A stretch of DNA of 64,000 bases, taken from the NCBI RefSeq assembly GCF_001693415.1, contig NZ_MAKX01000024.1:145303-209302 (forward strand). Reading direction: 5' to 3'. The notes beneath the pieces are model-generated. The model made no database searches. It was given only the letters and a program-made list of their open reading frames with translations, and was not told the origin of the DNA. The first letter of the stretch is position 1; each line of letters opens with the position of its first letter. The translations under genes were made by a program, and so were the position numbers. Positions 33,927-43,460 of this stretch are shown here, piece by piece. Source of the DNA: Tenacibaculum soleae. Lineage in GTDB: Bacteria > Bacteroidota > Bacteroidia > Flavobacteriales > Flavobacteriaceae.

Positions 33927-34094
33927 TTAGGTTTTGATGTTTAGCAACATAGCATCAAATTAAAAGGGAATTCGGTTAAATACCGAAGCTGTTCCCGCAA
34001 CTGTAAGCTATTAAGCTTGTAATTAATCTTTAAGTCACTGTTTATTTATAAATGGGAAGACCAATTACAAGACGCAAGCCAGGAGACCTGCCTA
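33927..34094 (+). ncRNA. Cobalamin riboswitch (B12 aptamer) upstream of btuB
   Basis: The aptamer core GGGAATTCGGTTAAATACCG is at 33965-33984. It is followed by CCCGCAACTGTAAGC at 33994-34008, a variable peripheral stem, and the B12 box GCAAGCCAGGAGACCTGCC at 34074-34092. This order is diagnostic of cobalamin riboswitches. Downstream, AAACTTT and AAAGGTTT (about 34111-34131) can pair close to the btuB start, so control is probably translational by sequestering the ribosome site when B12 binds. It should repress btuB and the BtuG-like gene when adenosylcobalamin or cobalamin is plentiful. Confidence 0.93.
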
Positions 34095-34139
34095 GATTTT
34101 AAATAATTCAAACTTTCGGGATAAAGGTTTAATATATTT

Positions 34140-36020
34140 ATGAAAACAATATTAAGTATCTTCTTGTTATTTTTTGTTAACACTCTTTTTTCTCAAAAAG
34201 ACACAATTTCTGTCAATAAACTTAAAGAAGTTATTGTAAACGGAAAAATAAGAACAATTGGAAAACGTATTGGTGCAGAGTCAATTACAATTGATGAAAA
34301 ACAAGTAGTTAAAAACCCAATTAATTTTACAAATCTTTTACGTTATAATAGCCCTATTTCATTTAGAGATTATGGTAATGGAGGAGTTAGCACAGCTAGA
34401 TTTAGAGGAACTTCAGCTTCTAATACCTTAGTGTTATGGAACGGGATACCCATTAATGCAATAGGAAGCGGACAAACAGATTTTAATTCTTTATCAGCCA
34501 ATATTAGTGATAATATAATTGTTCAAAGTGGTGGTAATAGTACCGAATTTGGTTCGGGAGCTATTGGTGGAACAGTTCGTTTAAATGATGAGTTAAATTT
34601 TAAAAAGCATAAAAAGTTCCATTTATTTTCTTCTTTCGGAAGTTACAATACAACGTCTAATTTTTTTAAAAGTTCTTTTGGAGATGAAAAATGGAGTGTA
34701 AAATTAGCTTCTACCGTTAATTATTCTGATAATAATTATACTTTTATTGACGATAGATATAAAGATAATAATGGAGATTTATTAAAAAACGAAAACGGGA
34801 CTTATAAAAATTATGGTGTTAGTTTTAATATAGCTCATAAATTTAGTTCAAAAAATACATTAGCCTTTTACACAACAGGCTATTATGGTAATCGTTTATT
34901 TTCAGACGGATTACCTAATCCATCAGCTGGTAGTGAAAGAAATGAAGATTTTAATCAACGTAATTTATTACAGTGGAATTATAGTTATTCATCACAATTT
35001 AAACAACTAATAAATATTGCTTATTTAACACAAGAGTATCGATATTATGATAATAAAAATGCTGACAATTTTAGTTTTGGGAAATCTAAAACCATTCACG
35101 CTAATTATTCATTAACTTACAAACCTTCTAACATAATATCTTTTAATTACAAAACAACTTTTGAAAACATAACAGGTAGTAACTCTCAAATAACTACTAA
35201 AAAAAGAAATTCGGTAGCTTTTATTGGAAATATAAAATATAAACCGTTTGAAAAGTTACTTACAAACTTACAAGTAAGAAAAGAATTAAACTCTGATTTT
35301 AATGTGCCAACTTCAATATTTATTGGAAGTGAATATAAAGTATCACCCAAATTTACTGTTTTAAGTAATTTTTCTACAAATTATAGAACACCTACTTATA
35401 ATGAAAGTTACTGGCCTATTGTAGGTAATTTAAATTTAAAACCAGAAAATTCACTTCAGGGAGAAATAGGTATTTCATATAAAAATAAAAACGTAGTATT
35501 AAAATCAACCGTATTTTATATACATACAAATGATAAAATCCTTTGGTTGCCAGCAGGAGGAAGTAATTTATGGATACCAAAAAATGTAAGTGATGTAGTA
35601 AATAAAGGGGTAGAATCTTTTATTAGTTATCAAAAAAAAATAGGAGAACATATTATTGATATTTCATCTAATTACACTTATACAAAAGCGACAAATAAAG
35701 AAACGGCTAAAATATTACCATATGCTCCTTCGCATTTGTTAAACTATACTGTCAATTACAAATACAAACGAGCAACTATTTTTTTACAAGGTTTATACCA
35801 AAGTAAAACATATACTAACGAAACAAATTTAAGTTTTTATTCTCTAGAACCTGTTAATGTACAGAATATAGGAATGACTTATAATTTGTCAACAAAAAAA
35901 ATAAAATTACCAATAATTGGGCTAACCGTAAATAATATATTTAATAAAGTATATTATTTTTCAAATTTACGCCCTATGCCTGGTACAAACTTTAACATCA
36001 ACATAAATTATAAATTTTAA
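34140..36020 (+). CDS. btuB: TonB-dependent outer-membrane cobalamin receptor BtuB
   Basis: Protein of 626 aa. The signal peptide is TILSIFLLFFVNTLFSQ. The plug domain contains LKEVIVNGKIRT, VSTARFRGTSASNTLVLWNG and VQSGGNSTEFGSGAIGGTVR. A 22-strand-type barrel ends in TNFNININYKF with the terminal Phe of outer-membrane proteins. It moves B12 into the periplasm using TonB energy. Its place directly below a cobalamin riboswitch fixes the substrate. The BtuG-like lipoprotein gene starts 5 bp after the stop. Confidence 0.94.
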   Translation: MKTILSIFLLFFVNTLFSQKDTISVNKLKEVIVNGKIRTIGKRIGAESITIDEKQVVKNPINFTNLLRYNSPISFRDYGNGGVSTARFRGTSASNTLVLWNGIPINAIGSGQTDFNSLSANISDNIIVQSGGNSTEFGSGAIGGTVRLNDELNFKKHKKFHLFSSFGSYNTTSNFFKSSFGDEKWSVKLASTVNYSDNNYTFIDDRYKDNNGDLLKNENGTYKNYGVSFNIAHKFSSKNTLAFYTTGYYGNRLFSDGLPNPSAGSERNEDFNQRNLLQWNYSYSSQFKQLINIAYLTQEYRYYDNKNADNFSFGKSKTIHANYSLTYKPSNIISFNYKTTFENITGSNSQITTKKRNSVAFIGNIKYKPFEKLLTNLQVRKELNSDFNVPTSIFIGSEYKVSPKFTVLSNFSTNYRTPTYNESYWPIVGNLNLKPENSLQGEIGISYKNKNVVLKSTVFYIHTNDKILWLPAGGSNLWIPKNVSDVVNKGVESFISYQKKIGEHIIDISSNYTYTKATNKETAKILPYAPSHLLNYTVNYKYKRATIFLQGLYQSKTYTNETNLSFYSLEPVNVQNIGMTYNLSTKKIKLPIIGLTVNNIFNKVYYFSNLRPMPGTNFNININYKF

Positions 36021-36025
36021 ACAAA

Positions 36026-37120
36026 ATGAAAATTACAAAATTAATTTTACAACTTTTTTTAGTTAGTATACTTGTTACTTCTTGTTCTGATAATGAGAAA
36101 ATAGTTGAAGTGCTAAAAGATGAATATACCAAAGGGATTATAATTAGCGCAGAAGGTGTTTTTAATGATAAAGATGGTTCAATTTCCTATATAAACAATG
36201 AATTAACTGAATCTCAAAACTTTATTTATGCAGGTAAAAATGGGGCTTTATTAGGAGGTTTAATACAATCAATTACGTTTACAGATACAGATGCTTATAT
36301 TATTTTAAATGATGTGAACACAATTGTAGTTGCAGATAGATATACTTTTGAGAAAAAAGGGCAAATTACTACTGACTTAAAAAACCCTAGATATATGACA
36401 ATTGTTAATGGAAAAGGATATGTTACGAATTGGGGAGAAACAAAATGGGGAGATGATATAGATGATGATTATGTAACAGTTATTAACTTAAACACATTAG
36501 AAGTTGATTCTAAAATAGATGTAGCTATTGGTCCTGAACAAATATTAAATAAGAGCAATAAATTATATATTTCACATAAAGGAGCTTATGGTTCAAACAA
36601 TATTGTTTCTGTAGTAGATTTAAATGCTAATAATAGTATTTCAACGATTACTGTTGATGATAATCCTGATGAAATGGTTTTTGACAATGCAGGTAATTTA
36701 ATTGTTTTATCGGAAGGTAATACAACTTATGATGCAGATTTTAATGTTGTTGATAAAACAACATCTGCTATTTCTTTTATTGATTTATCAAGTAATACTA
36801 TTTCTAAGAAATTAGAATTTCCTTCAATGGAAAGCGCTGCTTATATGACTTACCAAAATGGAAAAGTATATTATTATAAAGGAGCTGATAGTAAGGTATA
36901 TACAATTGATGAAAGTGCTACAGTTTTAGCAACCGAAGGTATAGATGTAGGAGGTATTTATGGAATGAATGTTAGAGATAATAATCTTTTTACTGTTAGT
37001 TACGAGTTTTCTACAACTACAACTTTATCTAAATTTAAAGTTCATGATTTAAATACAAAGTCAGAAGTTTATACTTCTTTAGTAGGTATTGGAGCCTCAA
37101 AAATTTATTTTAATAATTAA
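36026..37120 (+). CDS. BtuG-like surface beta-propeller lipoprotein (YncE/DUF5074-like)
   Basis: Protein of 364 aa. The lipobox is LVSILVTSCSDN with Cys20. The body has repeated propeller blades such as YVTVINLNTLEVDSKIDV, IVSVVDLNANNSISTITVDD and FIDLSSNTISKKLEF. In Bacteroides, BtuG is a surface propeller lipoprotein that caps BtuB and captures B12 at very high affinity. Here the gene is 5 bp after btuB and shares its riboswitch-controlled transcript. Function is inferred from architecture and location; sequence identity to BtuG was not tested. Confidence 0.82.
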   Translation: MKITKLILQLFLVSILVTSCSDNEKIVEVLKDEYTKGIIISAEGVFNDKDGSISYINNELTESQNFIYAGKNGALLGGLIQSITFTDTDAYIILNDVNTIVVADRYTFEKKGQITTDLKNPRYMTIVNGKGYVTNWGETKWGDDIDDDYVTVINLNTLEVDSKIDVAIGPEQILNKSNKLYISHKGAYGSNNIVSVVDLNANNSISTITVDDNPDEMVFDNAGNLIVLSEGNTTYDADFNVVDKTTSAISFIDLSSNTISKKLEFPSMESAAYMTYQNGKVYYYKGADSKVYTIDESATVLATEGIDVGGIYGMNVRDNNLFTVSYEFSTTTTLSKFKVHDLNTKSEVYTSLVGIGASKIYFNN

Positions 37121-37185
37121 TTATAAACAATATTACCAGTTTATAATTAAAGGGAGAATTGCAAGCATAAACATAGAAAAAGAAG

Positions 37186-37217
37186 AAAAAATCCTACCTT
37201 ATTTGGTGGGATTTTTT
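37186..37217. terminator. Bidirectional terminator between the btuB operon and the DCC gene
   Basis: AAAAAATCCTACC (37186-37198) pairs with GGTGGGATTTTTT (37205-37217), with one G-U-type mismatch and a 6-nt loop. The convergent DUF393 stop starts at 37218. Confidence 0.8.
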
Positions 37218-37631
37218 TTATAAAAATTTGTCGCTTATGTTTTTAGTAGGAACCATACACGCATCTTTTTTACCAAACCATCTATAACGATTTTTAGCAA
37301 TAAAATCATAAATAAAGTTTCTAAAACTTTCAGGAAATAGCCAAAAAATTGATGTTAGTTTCCATAAGCCATTAAAATGATTCATAATTTTTATAGCTGC
37401 AGACGATTTTATATCATAACTAATATTTGGTTCATATAAAATGATAGAATCAACTTTAGCAGTATCAATGCCTAAATAATCAATAATTTCTTTTCCTTTT
37501 TTAGATTGTATGGAAGCAAAAATAAATAAATTCTTTTTATCAAGAGTAATAATTTTTAATATCGCTTGGTTACAAAAATTGCATACTCCATCAAATAAAA
37601 TTATTTTTTTATCTCTTGGTAAATCAGTCAT
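37218..37631 (-). CDS. DCC-family (DUF393) thiol-disulfide oxidoreductase-like protein
   Basis: Protein of 137 aa. The family signature DGVCNFCNQAILKII is at residues 14-28 with the CNFC pair. It is followed by FIFASIQSKKGKEI, SIILYEPNISYDIKSSAAIK and the closing helix FIAKNRYRWFGKK. The thioredoxin-like fold suggests redox or electron-transfer work, but the biochemical role of the family is not settled. It is a single gene, convergent with the btuB operon and 141 bp from the divergent ABC operon. Confidence 0.9.
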   Translation of the reverse strand: MTDLPRDKKIILFDGVCNFCNQAILKIITLDKKNLFIFASIQSKKGKEIIDYLGIDTAKVDSIILYEPNISYDIKSSAAIKIMNHFNGLWKLTSIFWLFPESFRNFIYDFIAKNRYRWFGKKDACMVPTKNISDKFL

Positions 37632-37772
37632 TATATTTTTTTTAAAAAGATTAAAACAAAAATATAGATAAATTATGTAACATTTTAAAACAAGAAGCGT
37701 CTAGTAGGTAAGTAAATAAAGATTTTAAATATAAAATCAATATTTATTTTGATATAACAATTAACCAATACT

Positions 37773-38462
37773 ATGATTCGAATAGAAAACCTACACAAAT
37801 CTTATCCAATAGGAAAAGATAAACTTCATGTTTTAAAAGGATTAGATTTACACATTAAAGAAGGTGAATTTGTATCGATTATGGGATCTTCAGGATCTGG
37901 AAAATCTACCTTATTAAATATAGTAGGGTTATTAGACACACACGATGAAGGTAATTATTATTTAAACGGACAATTAATTGAAAATTTAAATGAAAAAAAA
38001 GCCGCTATCTTGCGTAATAAATTTTTAGGTTTTATTTTTCAATCATTTAACTTAATATCCTATAAAACAGCTTTAGAAAACGTTGCGTTACCCTTATATT
38101 ATAAAGGAGTAGCTAGAAAAGAACGTTTAGAAATAGCCTTAAATTATTTAGATAAAGTAGGTTTAAAAGATTGGGCACATCATTTACCAAATGAACTTTC
38201 AGGAGGACAAAAACAGCGTGTAGCAATTGCCAGAGCTTTGGCAACCAAACCAAAAGTAGTATTGGCAGATGAGCCAACAGGAGCTTTAGATTCATCAACA
38301 ACCGACTCGGTAATGGATTTGTTGAAAGAAATTAATGATGAAGGAATGACGGTTTTTGTAATTACTCACGAAGAAGAAGTAGCAGAGCAAACAAACAGAA
38401 TTGTACGTTTAAAAGATGGTGTAATTATTAGTGATGAGTACACCAATGCAAAAGCAATTTAA
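37773..38462 (+). CDS. ABC transporter ATP-binding protein (MacB/LolD type)
   Basis: Protein of 229 aa. Walker A is GSSGSGKST (residues 38-46), the Q-loop is IFQSFNL, the signature is LSGGQKQR, Walker B is VVLADEPTGALD, and the switch His is in FVITHEE. It powers a FtsX-fold mechanotransmission transporter with the two permeases that follow. The first permease gene starts 2 bp after the stop. It is the first gene of a four-gene operon ending in an HlyD-type adaptor, the arrangement of MacAB-like export of lipoproteins, peptides or antibiotics. Confidence 0.95.
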   Translation: MIRIENLHKSYPIGKDKLHVLKGLDLHIKEGEFVSIMGSSGSGKSTLLNIVGLLDTHDEGNYYLNGQLIENLNEKKAAILRNKFLGFIFQSFNLISYKTALENVALPLYYKGVARKERLEIALNYLDKVGLKDWAHHLPNELSGGQKQRVAIARALATKPKVVLADEPTGALDSSTTDSVMDLLKEINDEGMTVFVITHEEEVAEQTNRIVRLKDGVIISDEYTNAKAI

Positions 38463-38464
38463 TT

Positions 38465-39694
38465 ATGTTTGATATAGATACTTGGAGAGAAATTTTTCAA
38501 AGCATTAGCAAAAATAAACTACGCTCTATTTTATCAGGATTTACAGTAGCCTTTGCTATTTTATTGTTTACATTACTTTTTGGTATTGGTAATGGACTTC
38601 AAAATACATTTAAAAATGAATTTGCAAAAGACGCTATAAATTCAATCTACATCAGTTCAAACCTAACAACAAAGGCATATAAAGGACATCAGGTAGGACG
38701 TAGAATTCAATTTAAAAATGATGATTTTGAATTTATAAAGGAAGAGTATTCTGATAAAATTCAAATGATCAGTCCGCGTATTCAAAGAAGTTCAAAAGTT
38801 GTTTACAAAACAGAAGAAGATAATTATACAATTAGAGGTGTATATCCTAAATATGACATATTAGAATCTGCCGAAGTAACTGAAGGACGTTTTTTAAACA
38901 TAAGAGATTTAAAAGAAAAAGCAAAAGTTGTGGTTATTGGTCGTATGGTTGAAAAAGATTTATTCGGTCAATTAAGTGCTTTTGGCAAGCAATTAAATAT
39001 TGGTGGAATTATGTATAAAGTTATCGGTGTTTTTTCTGATCCAGGGGGCGATAGTGATGAGCGTTATATTTATATGCCATTTACCACCATACAACAAATT
39101 TATGGTAATAACGATTATATTGGAGATTTTGGATTAACATATAATCCTAAATTAAGTATAGATGAAGCTATTGCATTTGGAAATAAAATGCGAAGAGAAT
39201 TAAAAAAGAAGCACGAAATAGATCCAAACGATCAAAGAGGAATTAGAGTAAATAATTATGCCTCAGATAATAAAGAGGTATCTAGTATGATGGTTGGTTT
39301 AGGTATTCTAATTTTAATCATCGGTTTAGGAACTTTAATCGCAGGAGTAGTTGGTATTAGTAATATAATGGTATACGTTGTAAAAGAACGTACTAAAGAA
39401 CTAGGAATTAGAAAAGCAATTGGAGCTAAACCAAAATCGATTATTACAATGATTATGTTAGAGTCAATTTTAATAACAGCTTTGGCAGGTTATTTAGGAT
39501 TGGTGATTGGTGTAGGTATTTTAAAAATAGCCGGACCAAGTTTAGAACAATATTTTATTTTAAACCCAGGTGTTTCACAACCCGTAGTAATAGGTGCTAC
39601 AATTACTTTGATATTAGCAGGTATGATAGCTGGATATTTACCAGCAAAAAGAGCAGCACAAATTAAACCAATAGTAGCTTTAAGAGCAGATTAG
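38465..39694 (+). CDS. ABC transporter permease, FtsX/MacB-core fold (1)
   Basis: Protein of 409 aa. It has an N-terminal TM helix after WREIFQSISKNKLRSILSGF, then a large periplasmic MacB_PCD domain (about 45-255). Three C-terminal TM helices form the FtsX domain, with IMVYVVKERTKELGIRKAIG (a conserved coupling motif) and PAKRAAQIKPIVALRAD. It pairs with the next, related permease as a heterodimer driven by the upstream ATPase. The gaps on both sides are 2 bp. Substrate unknown. Confidence 0.93.
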   Translation: MFDIDTWREIFQSISKNKLRSILSGFTVAFAILLFTLLFGIGNGLQNTFKNEFAKDAINSIYISSNLTTKAYKGHQVGRRIQFKNDDFEFIKEEYSDKIQMISPRIQRSSKVVYKTEEDNYTIRGVYPKYDILESAEVTEGRFLNIRDLKEKAKVVVIGRMVEKDLFGQLSAFGKQLNIGGIMYKVIGVFSDPGGDSDERYIYMPFTTIQQIYGNNDYIGDFGLTYNPKLSIDEAIAFGNKMRRELKKKHEIDPNDQRGIRVNNYASDNKEVSSMMVGLGILILIIGLGTLIAGVVGISNIMVYVVKERTKELGIRKAIGAKPKSIITMIMLESILITALAGYLGLVIGVGILKIAGPSLEQYFILNPGVSQPVVIGATITLILAGMIAGYLPAKRAAQIKPIVALRAD

Positions 39695-39696
39695 TT

Positions 39697-40917
39697 ATGA
39701 AATTTCTATTTGATAAAGATGTATGGCAAGAAATTTACGAAAGTATTCGTAAAAATAAAACAAGAACTGCAATTACTATTTTTGGAGCTTTTTGGGGGAT
39801 TTTACTTCTTGTAGGGTTATTAGGAGCCGCCAAAGGAATTGAAAATGGTTTTAATAGCATGTTTGGTGATTTTGCCACTAACAGTGTTTTTATGGCTGGT
39901 GGCAGAACCTCTAAAGCTTTTAAAGGTTTTCAAGAAGGACGACAAATACAATTAACCACTAGCGATGTTGAAAAAATTAACAGTGAGGTTAAAGGTGTAG
40001 AGTTTGTAGTGCCAAGAAACGCTACAGGAGGTTTAGTTGTAAACGGATTAAAAACAGCAAATCTTACTATTTTTGGAGATTACCCGTTACTAGATAAAGT
40101 ACAAAAGAAAAACTTAATTGAAGGACGTTTTATTAACCAAAATGATATTAACCAAAACAAAAAAGTTTGTGTAATTAGTGATGATGTTTATGAACAGTTA
40201 TATGATAAAGATGAAGAGGTTTTAGGCACTTATTTAAAAATAAATAACATTGGTTATAAAGTTATAGGTGTTTATAAACCTGGTAGAATTGGAGGTAGAG
40301 GAAATACAGTTCACATTCCATTTAGTACCTTTCGTTTAGTATACAACACAGGTAATAAGTTTGAGTGGATGATGGTAACAGGTAAAGCTGGTTTTGACAT
40401 TGAACAAGTTGAAATAGATATAAAAGGTTTGTTAAAAAGTATTCATAAAATTCATCCAGATGATACTAGAGCTTTTAACGGATTTAACTTAGGTAAAGAA
40501 ATTGCTAAAGTCACAGGTTTTTTAACCGGAATGCAATTTTTAACATGGTTTGTTGGTATAGCTACCTTAATAGCAGGAGTATTTGCTATTGGTAATATAT
40601 TATTAATTACGGTAAAAGAACGTACTAAAGAAATAGGAATACGAAGAGCATTAGGAGCAACACCTATTATGATTCGTCAACAGATTATACTAGAATCAAT
40701 TTTTTTAACCTTATTAGCAGGGTCATTAGGTATTATTGCAGGAGGTTTAATTTTAATGATTATCGATAAAGCAGATATTTTAACAAACCCAACAGTAAAT
40801 ATACCAATTGTGTTAATTGCTTATGCAGTATTAATTATATTAGGAACCTTTATAGGGTTTATACCTGCATACATGGCAACAATCATACAACCAATTGAAG
40901 CATTAAGAGAAGAATAA
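39697..40917 (+). CDS. ABC transporter permease, FtsX/MacB-core fold (2)
   Basis: Protein of 406 aa, a paralogue of the preceding permease with the same plan: WQEIYESIRKNKTRTAITIF before the first TM helix, a periplasmic MacB_PCD domain, then the FtsX domain with LLITVKERTKEIGIRRALGA and a closing PIEALREE. The two differ clearly in sequence, so a heterodimer is more likely than a recent duplication. An adaptor gene follows after 36 bp. Confidence 0.93.
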   Translation: MKFLFDKDVWQEIYESIRKNKTRTAITIFGAFWGILLLVGLLGAAKGIENGFNSMFGDFATNSVFMAGGRTSKAFKGFQEGRQIQLTTSDVEKINSEVKGVEFVVPRNATGGLVVNGLKTANLTIFGDYPLLDKVQKKNLIEGRFINQNDINQNKKVCVISDDVYEQLYDKDEEVLGTYLKINNIGYKVIGVYKPGRIGGRGNTVHIPFSTFRLVYNTGNKFEWMMVTGKAGFDIEQVEIDIKGLLKSIHKIHPDDTRAFNGFNLGKEIAKVTGFLTGMQFLTWFVGIATLIAGVFAIGNILLITVKERTKEIGIRRALGATPIMIRQQIILESIFLTLLAGSLGIIAGGLILMIIDKADILTNPTVNIPIVLIAYAVLIILGTFIGFIPAYMATIIQPIEALREE

Positions 40918-40953
40918 AACAAAATCAATTAACAAGAATATAAATAGATAAAA

Positions 40954-42069
40954 ATGAAAAAAGTAATCATCTTTGGCGGAATAGCGTTAGCATTAATACT
41001 AGTGTTAGTATGGTTTGGAAAAAAGAACAGCGCTTCACCAATAGAATATAAAACTGAAAAAGCATTTAAAGCAACGATTGTTAAAAAAAGTGTAGCAACT
41101 GGTAAAGTTGTTCCTTTAGAAGAAGTTGAAATTAAACCACAAATAGCAGGTATTATAGATAAAATAGTTGTTGAAGAAGGGGCAATTGTTAAGGCAGGTG
41201 ATTTAATAGCTACGGTAAGAGTTGTACCAAATGTAGCATCGTTAAACAGAGCAAATGGAGTTGTAAAAAATGCAAAATTGTCATTTAATAATGCAAAAAC
41301 ACAATTTCAGAGAACAAAAAATTTATTTGATAAAGGAGTAATTTCTCGCCAAGAATTTGAAAATGCAGAATTAAGTTATAACAATTCAAGACAAAACTTA
41401 GCCAATGCACAATCTGATATGGATATTATTAAAAAAGGTACTACATCAGGTTTAGGGAATGCAGCAAACACTAGTATTAGAGCTACCACATCAGGTATGA
41501 TTGTTGAAATTCCTGTTAAAAAAGGATATCAAGTAACACAAACAAACGATTTTAATGCAGGTACAACTATTGCCCGCATTGCAGATATGACTAAAATGAT
41601 TTTTGAAGGTCAAGTTGATGAGTCAGAAGTTGGTAAACTAGTAAAAGGAACAAATATTGAAGTAGCTTTAGGAGCTATTGAAGATAAAAAGTTTCCAGCA
41701 GTTTTAAACTTTATTGCACCTAAAGGAACTGATGAAGGAGGAGCTGTACAGTTTAAAATTAAAGCAGATGTTACTTTAGATGAATCTCATTTTATTAGAG
41801 CTGGTTACAGTGCAAATGCAGAAATAGTTTTAGCTAAAAAAGATAGCGTTTTATCAATTAAAGAAGCATTATTACAATTCGATAGGAAAACTGAAAAACC
41901 TTATGTTGAAATAAAAACTGGCGATCAGGAATATGAAAAGAAAGATGTGAAATTAGGATTGTCTGACGGAGTTAATGTTGAAATTTTAGAAGGAGTTACC
42001 GCTACAGATGAGATAAAAATATGGAACAAAGTTTCTAAAGAAGAAAATAAAACAAATAGAAATAACTAG
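40954..42069 (+). CDS. Periplasmic adaptor subunit, HlyD/MacA family
   Basis: Protein of 371 aa. It has an N-terminal TM anchor (VIIFGGIALALILVLVWFG), a split biotinyl-lipoyl domain (VEIKPQIAGIIDKIVVEEG and TTSGMIVEIPVKKGYQVT), an alpha-hairpin (about 105-150), then beta-barrel and membrane-proximal domains. It would connect the MacB-like pair to a TolC-type outer-membrane channel, which is not encoded here and must come from elsewhere. It is the last gene of the operon and is followed by a very long palindromic terminator. Confidence 0.92.
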   Translation: MKKVIIFGGIALALILVLVWFGKKNSASPIEYKTEKAFKATIVKKSVATGKVVPLEEVEIKPQIAGIIDKIVVEEGAIVKAGDLIATVRVVPNVASLNRANGVVKNAKLSFNNAKTQFQRTKNLFDKGVISRQEFENAELSYNNSRQNLANAQSDMDIIKKGTTSGLGNAANTSIRATTSGMIVEIPVKKGYQVTQTNDFNAGTTIARIADMTKMIFEGQVDESEVGKLVKGTNIEVALGAIEDKKFPAVLNFIAPKGTDEGGAVQFKIKADVTLDESHFIRAGYSANAEIVLAKKDSVLSIKEALLQFDRKTEKPYVEIKTGDQEYEKKDVKLGLSDGVNVEILEGVTATDEIKIWNKVSKEENKTNRNN

Positions 42070-42078
42070 TGATTTTAG

Positions 42079-42132
42079 TTTAATATCATAAAAAAAGCAA
42101 CTCAAATGAGTTGCTTTTTTTATGATATTAAA
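42079..42132. terminator. Very long perfect palindrome, bidirectional terminator
   Basis: Arms at 42079-42104 and 42107-42132 are perfectly complementary over 26 bp, around a 2-bp centre (AA). The core is AAAAAAAGCAACTCA and its complement. It separates the convergent adaptor (stop 42069) and gcvT (stop 42143) genes and offers U-tracts in both directions. Confidence 0.85.
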
Positions 42133-42142
42133 TATTTTAAAT

Positions 42143-43225
42143 TTATCCTTTGTAAAAAGGTAATTTAACTACTTTAGCAGGTATTTGTTTTTTACGAACT
42201 TGAATAAAAATTTCAGAATCTACTTTAGAGTTTTCTTTAGTAACGTATCCTAAACCGATTCCTTTACCTAAAGATGGACTCATAGTACCAGAAGTAACAC
42301 GACCAATTACAGTACCTTCACTATTAACAACATCATAACCTTGGCGAGGAATTCCACGCTCTGTCAATTCAAAAGCAACTAATTTTTTAGTAACACCAGC
42401 TTCTTTTTGAGCCTTTAAAGCTTCAGCGTTTACAAAATCTTTGGTAAACTTGGTAATCCAACCTAAACCAGCCTCTAAAGGAGAAGTAGTATCATCAATA
42501 TCATTACCATATAAGCAATAACCCATTTCTAAACGTAAAGTGTCTCTTGCTGCTAAACCTATTGGTTTAATACCAAAATCTTTACCAGCCTCAAAAACTT
42601 TTTTCCATACAGCTTCTACATCTTCATTTTTAACATAAATTTCAAACCCACCAGAACCTGTATAACCAGTTGCCGATACTATAACGTTTGGTAAACCAGC
42701 AAAATCAGTAATTTCAAAAGTATAAAATTTAATAGTTTCTAAATTTACTGAAGTTAACGATTGCATTGCTTCAACAGCTTTAGGCCCTTGAATAGCAAGT
42801 AACGACCATTCTTCTGAGCGGTTTTCCATTTCAACCTTTAAGTCATTATGAGAAGAAATCCAGTTCCAATCCTTTTCAATATTAGACGCATTTACAACTA
42901 GCATATACTCATTTTCGGCAATCATATAAATAATTAAATCATCTACAATTCCGCCATCAGCATTTGGCATACAGCTATATTGAGCCTTTCCCGGTGTTAA
43001 TTTTGAAGCATCATTAGAAGCTATTTTTTGAATTAAAGCCAATGCATTTTCTCCTTTTAAAAAAAACTCTCCCATGTGGCTTACATCAAAAACACCAACA
43101 CCGTTTCTTACGGTTTCGTGTTCTAAATTTACACCTTCGTATTGTACAGGCATGTTATAACCCGCAAATGGAACTAGTTTAGCACCTAATGCTTCATGTA
43201 TATGTGTTAATGCAGTATTTTTCAT
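42143..43225 (-). CDS. gcvT: Glycine cleavage system T protein (aminomethyltransferase)
   Basis: About 360 aa from ATG 43225 ([20 protein letters not shown]). The upstream ATG at 43276 adds a 17-residue aromatic tail and is rejected. GcvT motifs are [55 protein letters not shown] and [16 protein letters not shown]. It transfers the aminomethyl carbon of glycine from lipoyl-GcvH to tetrahydrofolate. Other gcv genes are not adjacent, as is usual in flavobacteria. Confidence 0.96.
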   Translation of the reverse strand: MKNTALTHIHEALGAKLVPFAGYNMPVQYEGVNLEHETVRNGVGVFDVSHMGEFFLKGENALALIQKIASNDASKLTPGKAQYSCMPNADGGIVDDLIIYMIAENEYMLVVNASNIEKDWNWISSHNDLKVEMENRSEEWSLLAIQGPKAVEAMQSLTSVNLETIKFYTFEITDFAGLPNVIVSATGYTGSGGFEIYVKNEDVEAVWKKVFEAGKDFGIKPIGLAARDTLRLEMGYCLYGNDIDDTTSPLEAGLGWITKFTKDFVNAEALKAQKEAGVTKKLVAFELTERGIPRQGYDVVNSEGTVIGRVTSGTMSPSLGKGIGLGYVTKENSKVDSEIFIQVRKKQIPAKVVKLPFYKG

Positions 43226-43460
43226 TTTAAAATTGTTTGTTTTAAAGTAATTGCTAAAATATTGAAAATATGACAAACAAATAGCGTGATTTTGTTTAAT
43301 ATTTTGATGATTTATTAACCAAAAAAGTGCTAATATTTTCTAGTTCTTGTTAAAGAGTCTTATTTTTGAGTTCTAATTAAATTTATACTACCTGTTTTAG
43401 ATAAATTGTTTTTTGTGTAAATTAGATGATAAATTAGCGACATATTAAGAAAATAATTAA

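Noticed and set aside
38465-40917. Recent tandem duplication of the ABC permease
   Set aside because: The two permeases share architecture but differ throughout, as expected for an old heterodimer.
43226-43276. Upstream ATG for gcvT
   Set aside because: It adds a 17-residue aromatic tail not found in Gcv[15 protein letters not shown] at 43225 fits the family start.
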